From contig JAJXYT010000194.1 of assembly GCA_021780375.1 (NCBI GenBank), positions 1 through 38,338 of the forward strand: a stretch of 38,338 bases of DNA. Direction: 5' to 3'. A program made the position numbers and the translations under genes. Positions within the stretch are counted from its first letter, which is position 1; each line of letters opens with the position of its first letter. Of this stretch, positions 9,233-17,486 are shown piece after piece. The DNA comes from a bacterium. Lineage in GTDB: Bacteria; Verrucomicrobiota; Verrucomicrobiia; Limisphaerales; UBA11358. The notes under the pieces are model-generated. The model saw only the letters and a list, made by a program, of their open reading frames with translations. It was not told the origin of the DNA and did not search any database.

Positions 9233-9859
9233 CACATTCACCGACGATTTTTCCGCCATACCGGCGATATCCTTGCGTGACTGCACGACCTGGTCCACGA
9301 GGCCGTATTCCCTGGCTTCGTCGGCAGACATGAACCGGTCACGGTCCGTATCGCGCGTGATGTCCTCCACCGTGCGCCCGCAATGTTTGCCGAGAATTTC
9401 ATTCAACCGGTCCTTGAGCCGCAAAATTTCCTTCGCCTGGATGCTGATGTCGGTGGCCTGCCCCTGCACGCCGCCCCAAGGCTGGTGAATCATGATGCGC
9501 GCGTTCGGCAGCGCGTAGCGTTTGCCCTTCGTGCCCGCCGCCAACAGCACCGCCGCCATGCTCGCCGCCTGGCCGATACAGTACGTGTTCACGTCGCACG
9601 TCAAAAATTGCATCGTGTCGTAAATCGCCAGCCCGGCGGTGACGCTGCCGCCCGGCGAATTGATGTAAAGATGGATGTCCTTCTTGGCGTCGTTCATCTG
9701 GAGAAACAACAATTGGGCGATGATGATATTGGAGACGGTGTCATCCACCGGCGTGCCGATGAAAATGATGCGGTCCACCAGCAGGCGGGAATAAATGTCC
9801 CACGTCCGCTCGCCGCGTCCGGTCTGCTCGACCACAATTGGAACCAAAAAGTTTTGCAT
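9230..9859 (-). CDS. clpP: ATP-dependent Clp protease proteolytic subunit ClpP
   Basis: The serine peptidase that forms the double-heptamer chamber of ClpXP. From ATG 9859 ([21 protein letters not shown]) the product is 209 residues, the usual length; the ORF-track start adds 23 unrelated residues. The catalytic triad is Ser100 in GQAASMAA, His125 in MIHQPWGG and Asp174 in [12 protein letters not shown]. The handle helix [14 protein letters not shown] is intact. Its order nudix-clpP-clpX on one strand suggests one operon, with a 75-nt gap to the Nudix gene. Confidence 0.97.
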   Translation of the reverse strand: MQNFLVPIVVEQTGRGERTWDIYSRLLVDRIIFIGTPVDDTVSNIIIAQLLFLQMNDAKKDIHLYINSPGGSVTAGLAIYDTMQFLTCDVNTYCIGQAASMAAVLLAAGTKGKRYALPNARIMIHQPWGGVQGQATDISIQAKEILRLKDRLNEILGKHCGRTVEDITRDTDRDRFMSADEAREYGLVDQVVQSRKDIAGMAEKSSVNV

Positions 9860-9934
9860 GCCTGAATAACTACTCCATTTTTCGCGCAAGTAAAGGAGCA
9901 AACCTTGCGCCAAACCATCAAGACGCACGGAAAT

Positions 9935-10444
9935 TTATTTTTTGTCTCTGGCTGAATACTTTTCCCAAATCAACCGGAAGGCACTGGCAAAATCCTGCGG
10001 GCGCCCGGCAATCCAACGCACAACCGCTTCCGGCGCAAACCATTCGCCGCGTTCGATTTCGTCGGGATGCAACTGAAACGGCCCTTCCGCCGCGCAACGA
10101 TAAACCCGGACAAATTCCTGATCCGTTTCCGCGCAGGCATCCATCTTGAATAAACATTCGGGCGCTTTTGAGACAATCAATCCAATTTCCTCGCGCAGCT
10201 CGCGCACCGCACAGGCATCGTAATCCTCGCCCGAATCCACATGGCCGGAGGTCGAGCAATCCCATTTCCCCGGCTCCCGATCCTTGGTGAGCGAACGTTT
10301 CTGGAGGAATGTTTCGCCGCGCGCATTAAACACCAGCACATGGATGGCGCGATGCAACAGCCCGCGCGCATGGACTTCGTGCCGCGGCTTCCGGTCAATC
10401 ACCTCGTCGCGTTCGTTAACCACATCGAAGATTTCTTCAGGCAC
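9935..10444 (-). CDS. Nudix hydrolase, YfcD/IDI-like
   Basis: Hydrolyses a nucleoside diphosphate linked to another moiety, or a similar pyrophosphate; the exact substrate is not evident. The 169-residue protein has a perfect Nudix box GHVDSGEDYDACAVRELREE followed by IGL. The N-terminus (EEIFDVVNERDEVIDRKPRHEVHARGLLHRAIHVLVFN) is that of the YfcD/isopentenyl-diphosphate isomerase-like subgroup. The isomerase-specific active-site cysteine context was not recognised, so I do not call it Idi. It is upstream of clpP on the same strand. Confidence 0.88.
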   Translation of the reverse strand: MPEEIFDVVNERDEVIDRKPRHEVHARGLLHRAIHVLVFNARGETFLQKRSLTKDREPGKWDCSTSGHVDSGEDYDACAVRELREEIGLIVSKAPECLFKMDACAETDQEFVRVYRCAAEGPFQLHPDEIERGEWFAPEAVVRWIAGRPQDFASAFRLIWEKYSARDKK

Positions 10445-10520
10445 GTGATAAAAGTAGTGTCGATTGCATGCTTTGCAATTAGATTGCTCTTTCTATTGGC
10501 GGGGCGTATCAACTTATATT

Positions 10521-11597
10521 ATGAAATTCGGCGGGTTCTTCCTGCTCGTGATGCTACCATTGGCTTGCCGCCCCTCGTCTCAAGAAGAGCAATGGTATCA
10601 AATCCTGAAGAAAGAAAAAATCGGGCAAGAACAACCTGTCCTGGTCACACCAGCAGGAGGTCAAGCCCGCACAGAAAGAATTCTTGTTTTTGGTCGAGGC
10701 CGGTGGATGGCAATCGCGCGCCAAATTGTGCAACCCGGAGAAAACCAAATGTTGCGTGGCGAAGCGTTGCGCGCCAAACGAAATCCGTCGGTAACCGAAC
10801 TATTGGTCGGGCAAGCCAATTTTGTTGCTGAACAGGCCAATCATCTCGATCAGTTCCAAGGTGTGGATGCAATTAATGCTGGAACTGAGCTTGCAGGAAT
10901 TATCAACAAATGGGAAGCGCCTACCGCTGTTGTGCCGGCACGAAGCCTGATGCGACGCGCGATCGCTCTTTGGCCAGATTGGACAACGTTCATTATGTCT
11001 TCCGGCCATGATCTGGCGCGTGACATTCCGCAACTGACTGAAATCCGTATCGAAGGCGGTGACACAAATGCGTTGGAGGAATATGCGGCATGGATTAAAT
11101 CAGCCGGGGAGGAAAAAGTTGATGAATACGCGGTTGAGGCCTTTGAACCACTTTGGCGTAATCCCACCAATTCGGTCGTTGCAACCGTGAGTGAGTGGCT
11201 TTTCAATGACCCAGCTTCGCCGTGGAGCAAATTGCCATGGCAGCGCTCCACTTTCCACGATCCACTTGATTCTGATTTGGTGAAACTGGCCGCGTTTCGC
11301 AAGCTGCTGGCAAGAGAGATGGAAAATCAGGTTGTCGTTGGTTCAATGCAATGGCAATCAGGTATTGGCATTAACATCCGTTACCATCTTCCCCGGAGCA
11401 GCGGCGGTTACCATTTTGACTGGCCGGATGCCGCAAGCCCGACTAATGGAACTAAAGTTGATATTCGTCGGTGCGACTGGATTGCTTGGAAACTGGCGAA
11501 GTCAAAACAGATTCCATTTTTCAATCCATTTGAAACAATTGAAAAACGGGATAAAGCCATTAAGAATGACGAAACGGAATTGATTAAATCAAAGTAA
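10521..11597 (+). CDS. Lipoprotein of unknown function
   Basis: I do not recognise this 358-residue protein. From ATG 10521 it begins MKFGGFFLLVMLPLACRPSS, a lipoprotein signal with lipobox LPLAC, so Cys16 is probably acylated. The ORF-track start at 10464 would add 19 residues before the signal. The rest has no motif I can name; it is mixed alpha/beta in composition, with the notable segments DWTTFIMSSGHDLARDIPQL and GIGINIRYHLPRSSGGYHFD. Its base composition looks more AT-rich than that of its neighbours. Its 3' end overlaps the convergent rsmA stop by 9 nt. No operon partner is seen, so it may be a lineage-specific or transferred gene. Confidence 0.7.
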   Translation: MKFGGFFLLVMLPLACRPSSQEEQWYQILKKEKIGQEQPVLVTPAGGQARTERILVFGRGRWMAIARQIVQPGENQMLRGEALRAKRNPSVTELLVGQANFVAEQANHLDQFQGVDAINAGTELAGIINKWEAPTAVVPARSLMRRAIALWPDWTTFIMSSGHDLARDIPQLTEIRIEGGDTNALEEYAAWIKSAGEEKVDEYAVEAFEPLWRNPTNSVVATVSEWLFNDPASPWSKLPWQRSTFHDPLDSDLVKLAAFRKLLAREMENQVVVGSMQWQSGIGINIRYHLPRSSGGYHFDWPDAASPTNGTKVDIRRCDWIAWKLAKSKQIPFFNPFETIEKRDKAIKNDETELIKSK

Positions 11598-12470
11598 TTT
11601 TTTCGTCAAAGCGACGAATTGTTTTAAGCTCAATTTCTCCGCGCGTTCCTGCGGCGGAATTTTCAGTTCCGCAGACGCTTGTTCCAATTTTTCAACCGGC
11701 CAGTCTTCGCGCAATAATTTCAGCACCATCTTCCGCCGTTGGGAAAAGGCGCGCTTCACGATTTTTACAAAAAACTCGCGTTGTTCCGCAGACAACAACG
11801 GCACTGGGCGGCGATCCAAAATTACGCAGGCCGAGTCCACGTCCGGTTCCGGAAAAAAGCAACTTTTCGAAATTTTGAAGGAACCGGCCGGCGCGTAATC
11901 GAGTTGCACCAGCAACGTCAGCAGACCGTAATCTTTGTCACCGGCTTTGGCCATGAGCCGTTGGGCGACTTCGTGTTGGAGCGTGGCCACGATTTTCTTT
12001 GGCGCGCGCGCGCCACAGGCCAGTTCCACCAGCATCGGCGAGGCGACGGAATACGGCAGATTGGCCACCAGCTTCCACGCGCTCCAATCCCGCGACTCGC
12101 GCTTGAGGAACTCCAAGGCGTCCGCGTGCAATAATTGGAGCGCCGGTCTCCGACCCGGCGCGTTCGGCGACCCATTCGACACCCCGGGTCGGAGACCGGC
12201 GCTCCGTTCCGAAGAAAATCGTTCGCACAAAACTTCCACCAGCCGCCCATCTTTCTCAATCGCCAGCATTTCACCGGCTCTTTCCAGAAGTAATTCCGTC
12301 AGCGGCCCCAGCCCTGGCCCGATTTCGAGAACCTTGTCGCCGCCGTTCAATTCGGCGGCTTCAATAATCCGCCGCAACTGGTTGCCGTCGTGCAGAAAAT
12401 TCTGGCCGAGGGATTTCGTGAGTTGAATTCCGCGCGACGCCAGCAGCTCCCGCATTTCAGAAAGTTTCAC
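11589..12470 (-). CDS. rsmA: 16S rRNA dimethyladenosine transferase
   Basis: Dimethylates two adjacent adenosines near the 3' end of 16S rRNA during 30S maturation (KsgA). The 293-residue product has the N-terminal TKSLGQNFLHD, the SAM-binding motif VLEIGPGLGPLTE, the acidic motif AIEKD, HADALEF and the catalytic NLPYSVASP. The C-terminal domain includes AFSQRRKMVLKLL. It is some 20 residues longer than E. coli KsgA. The excess falls at RSAGLRPGVSNGSPNAPGRR, which is exactly the translation of a palindrome (12137-12205) between ERFSS and LQLLHADALEF. It is last in the queE-aminotransferase-rsmA series. Confidence 0.96.
   Translation of the reverse strand: MKLSEMRELLASRGIQLTKSLGQNFLHDGNQLRRIIEAAELNGGDKVLEIGPGLGPLTELLLERAGEMLAIEKDGRLVEVLCERFSSERSAGLRPGVSNGSPNAPGRRPALQLLHADALEFLKRESRDWSAWKLVANLPYSVASPMLVELACGARAPKKIVATLQHEVAQRLMAKAGDKDYGLLTLLVQLDYAPAGSFKISKSCFFPEPDVDSACVILDRRPVPLLSAEQREFFVKIVKRAFSQRRKMVLKLLREDWPVEKLEQASAELKIPPQERAEKLSLKQFVALTKKLL
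12137..12205. repeat. 69-bp perfect-arm palindrome in frame in rsmA
   Basis: Perfect 22-bp inverted repeats (12137-12158 and 12184-12205; the left arm starts GGAGCGCCGGTCTCCGAC) flank a 25-nt loop. The length of 69 nt equals 23 codons, none of them stop. It sits between beta-strands of the SAM-binding fold where KsgA normally has a short surface loop. Confidence 0.85.
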
Positions 12471-12481
12471 CGGGAAAATTA

Positions 12482-12546
12482 GACACGGATTTCACGGATT
12501 AACACAGATTAAAATCGGCGCCGTGAAAATCCGTGCAATCCGTGTC
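12482..12546. repeat. Intergenic palindrome with ~9-bp internal periodicity
   Basis: The arms GACACGGATTTCACGGATT (12482-12500) and AATCCGTGCAATCCGTGTC (12528-12546) match at 18 of 19. Each arm is itself a direct repeat of CACGGATT. It fills most of the 82-nt gap between the aminotransferase stop and the rsmA start. Confidence 0.75.
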
Positions 12547-12552
12547 AAAAGA

Positions 12553-13977
12553 TCAGTGTTTGTCTGTGTTCAAGACCTCCGCCAGCACGCCAACTGTCTT
12601 GGTCAATTGCGCCCTGGTGATGGTCAACGGTGGCGTGAAGCTGATGACGTTGGCGTGCTCGCCTTCGGGCAAAAGAATAAAACCCCGCCGCAACATTTTT
12701 TTGATGACCCGCATCGCGGCCTCGCTCGCGGGCTTGCCATCCGGCAATTGCAGTTCGACGCCGGCCATCAGGCCCAAACCACGAACAGAAATGCGGAGTG
12801 CGGAGTGCCGAAGGCGGAGAGAACCCAGCGCGTCCAGCAAAAATTCGCCGAGTTCGGCGCTTCGTTGGCAAAGGTTACGCCGGCGGATTTCCTCGATTTG
12901 CGCCAACGCCATCGCGCAGCCGACCGGATTTCCCAGAAACGTGCTGGTATGGATAGCCTCACCCCGCGACTTCGGCCAGGCGGCGTCCATGAGGTCTGCG
13001 CGCCCGACGCAGGCCGACAGCGGAAAACCGCCGGTCAATGCCTTGCCCAGGCAGATGAGGTCGGGTACCACGCCGCGGTGCTCACAGGCAAACCATTTTC
13101 CGGTCCGACCAAACCCCGTGTAGATTTCATCCAGAATCAACAGCGCGCCGTGTTCGTCGCAAAGTTTGCGGAGCCTCGGCAAAAATTCCGGCGGCGGGAC
13201 GTTGATGCCGCCGCGCGCCTGCACCGGCTCGGCCAGAATGGCGCCGATGGATTCGTGACGGAAGAGGTTGCGGATGCGAGCTTCAACCTTTCGGAGGGAC
13301 GAGTTATCCGAGTCCCTGACATCCGTGTTTTTGGGGACTCGTGCAACTCGTCCCTCCGTGCTCGCCGGGAACGGCACGAAATGGCCAAACTCGCGAAGCT
13401 GGTAATGGAACGGGCCTCGGAAAAAATCCCGGTGCGTGACGTTGAGCGCGCCGTATCCGAGCCCGTGATAAGCGCCGGAAAAGGCAATGACACCTTGTTT
13501 GCCGGTGGCCAGCATGGCGGTTTTGAGCGCGGATTCAACGGCTTCAAAACCGGAATTGGAGAAGATCACCTTTCCGGACGGACGAGTTACCCGAGTCCCT
13601 GATTTTATACGAGCCGCCTGTTTCCGGGACTCGGGTAACTCATCCCTCCGAATTTGTTCCCAACGTTCAAAGGCGAGCCGGCTCAATGCGCGCGCGAGTT
13701 CGGCCTTGCGCGCGTGGGGATGTACGTCACCCATGGCATGGGGCAGCCGGGCCAGTTGCCTCTGCGCGGCTTTCACCACGCGCCGGTTGGCATGGCCGGC
13801 GGCGGCCACACCAAACGCCGCGGTCAAATCAAGATACTTTTTCCCGCTGGCGTCCCAAACGTGCACGTCCCGGGCGCGATCCCAAACAATCGGCCAGGAA
13901 CCGTCACTCTCTAAAAATAAAATGTTCCGCGATTCAAAATCACGAAGCTGTTGCAGGATTTTTTTTGTTTTGGACAC
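12553..13977 (-). CDS. Class III (PLP) aminotransferase
   Basis: A PLP-dependent aminotransferase of the acetylornithine/4-aminobutyrate/DAPA group; the substrate cannot be fixed from sequence. Recognisable segments are KVIFSNSGFEAVESALKTA (cofactor phosphate region), FSGAYHGLGYGAL, AILAEPVQARGGI, LILDEIYTGFGRTG with the PLP aspartate, the catalytic lysine in CLGKALTGGFPLSA, and HTSTFLGNP. Translation starts at GTG 13977 (MSKTKKILQQL). At 474 residues it is longer than usual. The excess comes from two palindromes of one family (13293-13357 and 13576-13649) and a heptamer array (12792-12819), all in frame. It lies downstream of queE and upstream of rsmA. A biotin role would need bio genes, and none are here. 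Confidence 0.88.
   Translation of the reverse strand: MSKTKKILQQLRDFESRNILFLESDGSWPIVWDRARDVHVWDASGKKYLDLTAAFGVAAAGHANRRVVKAAQRQLARLPHAMGDVHPHARKAELARALSRLAFERWEQIRRDELPESRKQAARIKSGTRVTRPSGKVIFSNSGFEAVESALKTAMLATGKQGVIAFSGAYHGLGYGALNVTHRDFFRGPFHYQLREFGHFVPFPASTEGRVARVPKNTDVRDSDNSSLRKVEARIRNLFRHESIGAILAEPVQARGGINVPPPEFLPRLRKLCDEHGALLILDEIYTGFGRTGKWFACEHRGVVPDLICLGKALTGGFPLSACVGRADLMDAAWPKSRGEAIHTSTFLGNPVGCAMALAQIEEIRRRNLCQRSAELGEFLLDALGSLRLRHSALRISVRGLGLMAGVELQLPDGKPASEAAMRVIKKMLRRGFILLPEGEHANVISFTPPLTITRAQLTKTVGVLAEVLNTDKH
12792..12819. repeat. Period-7 array inside the aminotransferase gene
   Basis: TGCGGAG TGCGGAG TGCCGAA GGCGGAG: two perfect and two degenerate heptamers in frame, encoding about ten residues (RLRHSALRI) just before SVRGLGLMAGVEL. 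Confidence 0.55.
13293..13357. repeat. Palindrome copy A in the aminotransferase gene
   Basis: The arms 13293-13316 (starting GGAGGGACGAGTT) and 13334-13357 match at 21 of 24. It encodes TEGRVARVPKNTDVRDSDNS and following residues between FVPFPA and EARIRNLF. It is the same family as copy B (13576-13649) but read in a different frame. Confidence 0.8.
13576..13649. repeat. Palindrome copy B in the aminotransferase gene
   Basis: The arms 13576-13599 (starting GGACGGACGAGTTACC) and 13626-13649 match at 22 of 24. The left arm matches the left arm of copy A at about 22 of 24. It encodes RRDELPESRKQAARIKSGTR and following residues between AFERW and GKVIFSNSGFE. Confidence 0.8.
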
Positions 13978-13980
13978 GAT

Positions 13981-14066
13981 TTATGATTTTTGATTTACGA
14001 TTTACGATTGCGAAATTTTGCCGGGCCGCGAGCAAATCATAAATCATCAATCGTAAATCATAAATG
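13981..14066. repeat. Inverted pair of period-7 arrays between queE and the aminotransferase
   Basis: The left array 13981-14008 is four TTAYGAT-type heptamers. The right array 14035-14066 is AATCATA AATCATC AATCGTA AATCATA AATG. The two are reverse complements in type, so the whole folds back around a GC-rich core (CCGGGCCGCGAGC). It fills the 90-nt gap from the queE stop to the aminotransferase start. Confidence 0.7.
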
Positions 14067-14067
14067 T

Positions 14068-14811
<744 letters not shown>

Positions 14812-14932
14812 CGTTCTACAGTGTAATGTTTTGACATTAAAAAGGAAACAAAGGCCGTTATCCAACGTGCGGAAACCGTGGAAAAGCTCGCCTTTTGAGC
14901 ATGAAATTTGCTCTAATCGCGGCGAATTATCG

Positions 14933-16555
14933 ATGAAAACAACCCGTTGTTTGCCCCGTAGGTTTTCGGGGTTGCGGTTTCTGGCGATGTTTTTGGCAGG
15001 ATGTCAAACAGGTTTGACTGCTCAGGCGCAGCAACTTGACACCATCGGTGTGACCTTGTTGCGGACCGTAGTTACGAACGCGGATGGCACGGGCATGCGC
15101 GTCGCGCAACCCGAGGCGGGTTATCCAAGTTTTGAAGTCAACCCGGCGAACAGTTCCGTACAGCAGCCGGCCAGTCCTTTCACCTACCTCGGCACCAATG
15201 GCACCGCCAATGTTTTCCCCAACAGTCTGGGTACGGAGTCGGGTCATGCCGACAGTGTGGCCTCTTATTATTACGGATTGCCGGGCGGCGTGGCCACCAA
15301 CGTGGCGCACGTGGACAATTACGACGCGAATGATTTTTACACCGGCATCATCGCGGCGGCACTCCCGTCGGACATCAACGATCCGGTCGTCAACCAAAGT
15401 TTCATTTTTGGTTATGTTCCCGGTCAAGTGACGGTTTCCCAGCAACAGCAGCTTGATTCGCAATTTGATAATTACGCCGCGCAATACGATACGCTGTTTG
15501 TCTCCGGCGCAGGCAACGGCGGGCCGGGCAGCGGCACGGTGGCTCCACCCTCGACGTGCTACAATGGCATGTCGGTTGGCGCCTACGGCTATGCTGACTC
15601 CAGCGTGGGACCGACCGAGGACAATGGCCGCGCAAAACCGGACATTACCGCGCCGGCCGGCGCGACGAGTTTTTCCACACCCCAGGTCAGCGGCGCCGCC
15701 GCGGTGCTGATGCAAACCGGGCGGCGCGGCGATGGTGGCCGCGGCACCAATGCGGCCGCCGACATGCGGACGATCAAGGCCTTGTTGCTCAACGGTGCTG
15801 TGAAACCCGCCGACTGGACCAACAACCCGCCATCGCCACTCGACCCGCGTTACGGCGCCGGCATAGTGAATGTCTTTAATTCCTACGAACAACTCGCCGG
15901 CGGCGAACACGGTTATATCGCCACCACCAGCGTTCCCTCCGGCAGTGCGCATCCGCCGAATGGCGCGACCGGCACGATTGGCGCTTTGAGCGGCTGGGAT
16001 TTCAACACCAACACCAGCGGCAGCAGTTCCGACGAAATAAACCATTATTATTTCAACGTCACCAATGGCCTCGGCAACGTCCCTTTCGCCGCCACGGCCA
16101 CGCTCGTTTGGAACCGCCAGCAAGGCCAGACCAGCATCAATAATCTCAATTTGTTTTTATACAACGCCGCCAACAGCAATCTGGTCGCCGGCAGCACCAG
16201 CCTGGTGGACAATGTTGAACACATCTTCGTACCGCAACTGGCGCCGGGCCGTTATGATTTACAGGTCTGGAAGGCTGCCGGAATTCCCAGAGTCAGCATC
16301 GTCAGCTCATCTGAAACGTACGCCCTGGCATGGGAATTTTCCTCAACGTGGCTGAACGTTGCCCCCTCCGGCGCCCACCTGGTGCTCACCTGGCCGATTT
16401 ATCCGGATGGTTTTGCGCTGGCCTCGGCGACCAATCTGGTTGCGCCAATCCTTTGGAACACGAATTATCCGGCGCCGGTGGTGACGAACCGTTTGAACCG
16501 GGTTCTGGTCAGCGCGACCAACACCGGCCAGTTTTTCCGCCTGCAGCCGCCGTAA
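14933..16555 (+). CDS. Secreted S8-like serine peptidase with altered catalytic Asp site
   Basis: A 540-residue exported protein. The N-terminal signal (RFLAMFLAGCQTGLTAQAQQ) could be cut after AQA or processed as a lipoprotein at LAGC. The peptidase domain shows the serine motif GATSFSTPQVSGAAA, the oxyanion asparagine in FVSGAGNGG, and a histidine in SGHADSVAS. At the place of the subtilisin aspartate (VAVIDTG) it reads VAQPEAG, so Asp appears replaced by Glu. The C-terminal ~100 residues end in ATNTGQFFRLQPP, like the tails of many secreted verrucomicrobial proteins that I recall. ATG 14933 was chosen for the signal peptide; the ORF-track start at 14789 is too early. An intrinsic terminator follows. 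Activity is uncertain. Confidence 0.75.
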   Translation: MKTTRCLPRRFSGLRFLAMFLAGCQTGLTAQAQQLDTIGVTLLRTVVTNADGTGMRVAQPEAGYPSFEVNPANSSVQQPASPFTYLGTNGTANVFPNSLGTESGHADSVASYYYGLPGGVATNVAHVDNYDANDFYTGIIAAALPSDINDPVVNQSFIFGYVPGQVTVSQQQQLDSQFDNYAAQYDTLFVSGAGNGGPGSGTVAPPSTCYNGMSVGAYGYADSSVGPTEDNGRAKPDITAPAGATSFSTPQVSGAAAVLMQTGRRGDGGRGTNAAADMRTIKALLLNGAVKPADWTNNPPSPLDPRYGAGIVNVFNSYEQLAGGEHGYIATTSVPSGSAHPPNGATGTIGALSGWDFNTNTSGSSSDEINHYYFNVTNGLGNVPFAATATLVWNRQQGQTSINNLNLFLYNAANSNLVAGSTSLVDNVEHIFVPQLAPGRYDLQVWKAAGIPRVSIVSSSETYALAWEFSSTWLNVAPSGAHLVLTWPIYPDGFALASATNLVAPILWNTNYPAPVVTNRLNRVLVSATNTGQFFRLQPP

Positions 16556-16559
16556 GTTC

Positions 16560-16598
16560 AGCCGGCACGGTCCGGCCTGGTCCGGCTCGAATTTTTTT
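16560..16598 (+). terminator. Intrinsic terminator after the S8-like gene
   Basis: AGCCGG (16560-16565) pairs with CCGGCT (16582-16587), with further GC pairing inside, followed after four bases by TTTTTTT (16592-16598). Confidence 0.55.
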
Positions 16599-16610
16599 CG
16601 AACGAGCGCT

Positions 16611-16639
16611 TTGGACTTTATCACGAATGGAGGTATAGT
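16611..16639 (+). promoter_or_regulatory. Promoter of the SDR gene
   Basis: TTGGAC (16611-16616), 17 nt, TATAGT (16634-16639). The start point would be near 16647, about 22 nt before the ATG at 16669. Confidence 0.6.
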
Positions 16640-16668
16640 TTGCCGGATTTTTTGGTAACCTCAAGGAC

Positions 16669-17412
16669 ATGAGCAATTCACTGAAAGGAAAAGCCGCCCT
16701 CGTCACCGGCGCCTCGCGCGGGATCGGGCGGGCCATAGCCGAACGCCTCGGTCGGGAGGGAGCGGCGGTTGCCGTCAATTATGCCAGCCACGCCGGCGAA
16801 GCGCGAAAGGTTGTGGCGCAAATCGAAGCTTCCCGCGGAACGGCGTTTGCCCTTCAGGCCGACGTCGGACGCGTGTCGGAAATTGTCCGGTTGTTTGACG
16901 AAATCATCGCCCGGTTCGGCAAGCTCGACATTTTGGTAAACAACGCCGGCATCATGCCCGTCAACCCGGTCAGCGCCGTCACGGAAGCCGAGTTTGATCG
17001 CATCTTCGCCGTAAACGTCAAGGGCACGTTTTTCGCGTGCCAACAGGCGGCGACGCGGCTGGCTGAAGGCGGGCGCATCATCAACATGTCCAGCTCGACG
17101 ACGGTGAGAATGATGCCGGCCTACGGAGCTTATGTCGCCACCAAAGGCGCGGTGGAACAACTGACGCGTTCGCTGGCCGGGGAGCTCGGACCCCGCGGCA
17201 TTACGGTCAATATTATTTCACCCGGCCCGACCGATACCGAATTGTTCAACGCCGGCAAGACGCCGGAGCAGATTCAGCAGTTTGCGCGCGCGTCCGCCTT
17301 TGGCCGGCTCGGCCGGCCGCTGGAAATTGCGGAAGTGGTCGCGTTTTTGGCCAGTGACGCTGCCGGTTGGGTCACAGGCCAGAACATTCGCGTCAACGGC
17401 GGAATTGCCTGA
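16669..17412 (+). CDS. SDR-family oxidoreductase (FabG-like)
   Basis: A 247-residue classical short-chain dehydrogenase/reductase, NAD(P)-dependent. It has the cofactor motif TGASRGIG at the N-terminus, the NNAG motif, catalytic Ser in NMSSST, and YxxxK as YVATK. The C-terminus VTGQNIRVNGGIA is typical of the 3-oxoacyl-ACP reductase/glucose dehydrogenase-like group. The substrate is not evident, and there are no fab genes around, so a fatty-acid role is not supported. It has its own promoter and is 74 nt upstream of the GH39-like gene on the same strand, so the two may be co-transcribed and the substrate may be a sugar. Confidence 0.92.
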   Translation: MSNSLKGKAALVTGASRGIGRAIAERLGREGAAVAVNYASHAGEARKVVAQIEASRGTAFALQADVGRVSEIVRLFDEIIARFGKLDILVNNAGIMPVNPVSAVTEAEFDRIFAVNVKGTFFACQQAATRLAEGGRIINMSSSTTVRMMPAYGAYVATKGAVEQLTRSLAGELGPRGITVNIISPGPTDTELFNAGKTPEQIQQFARASAFGRLGRPLEIAEVVAFLASDAAGWVTGQNIRVNGGIA

Positions 17413-17486
17413 GCCGCCCGCACTAAACTGCGCATTGCCAGACCTGCTGAAAATGGCGAAGATGTCGCCTGTCCATCTCACAACTC

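Noticed and set aside
9935-10444. Isopentenyl-diphosphate isomerase
   Set aside because: The N-terminus is IDI-like, but the specific catalytic residues were not recognised. Kept as a general Nudix hydrolase.
12523-13602. 359-aa plus-strand ORF across the aminotransferase
   Set aside because: Shadow frame that also runs through the palindromes; no motif.
13981-14066. CRISPR array
   Set aside because: The repeats are contiguous heptamers without spacers, and no cas gene is present.
14927-16123. 398-aa ORF antisense to the S8-like gene
   Set aside because: Composition is typical of a reverse-frame shadow, and there is no family motif.
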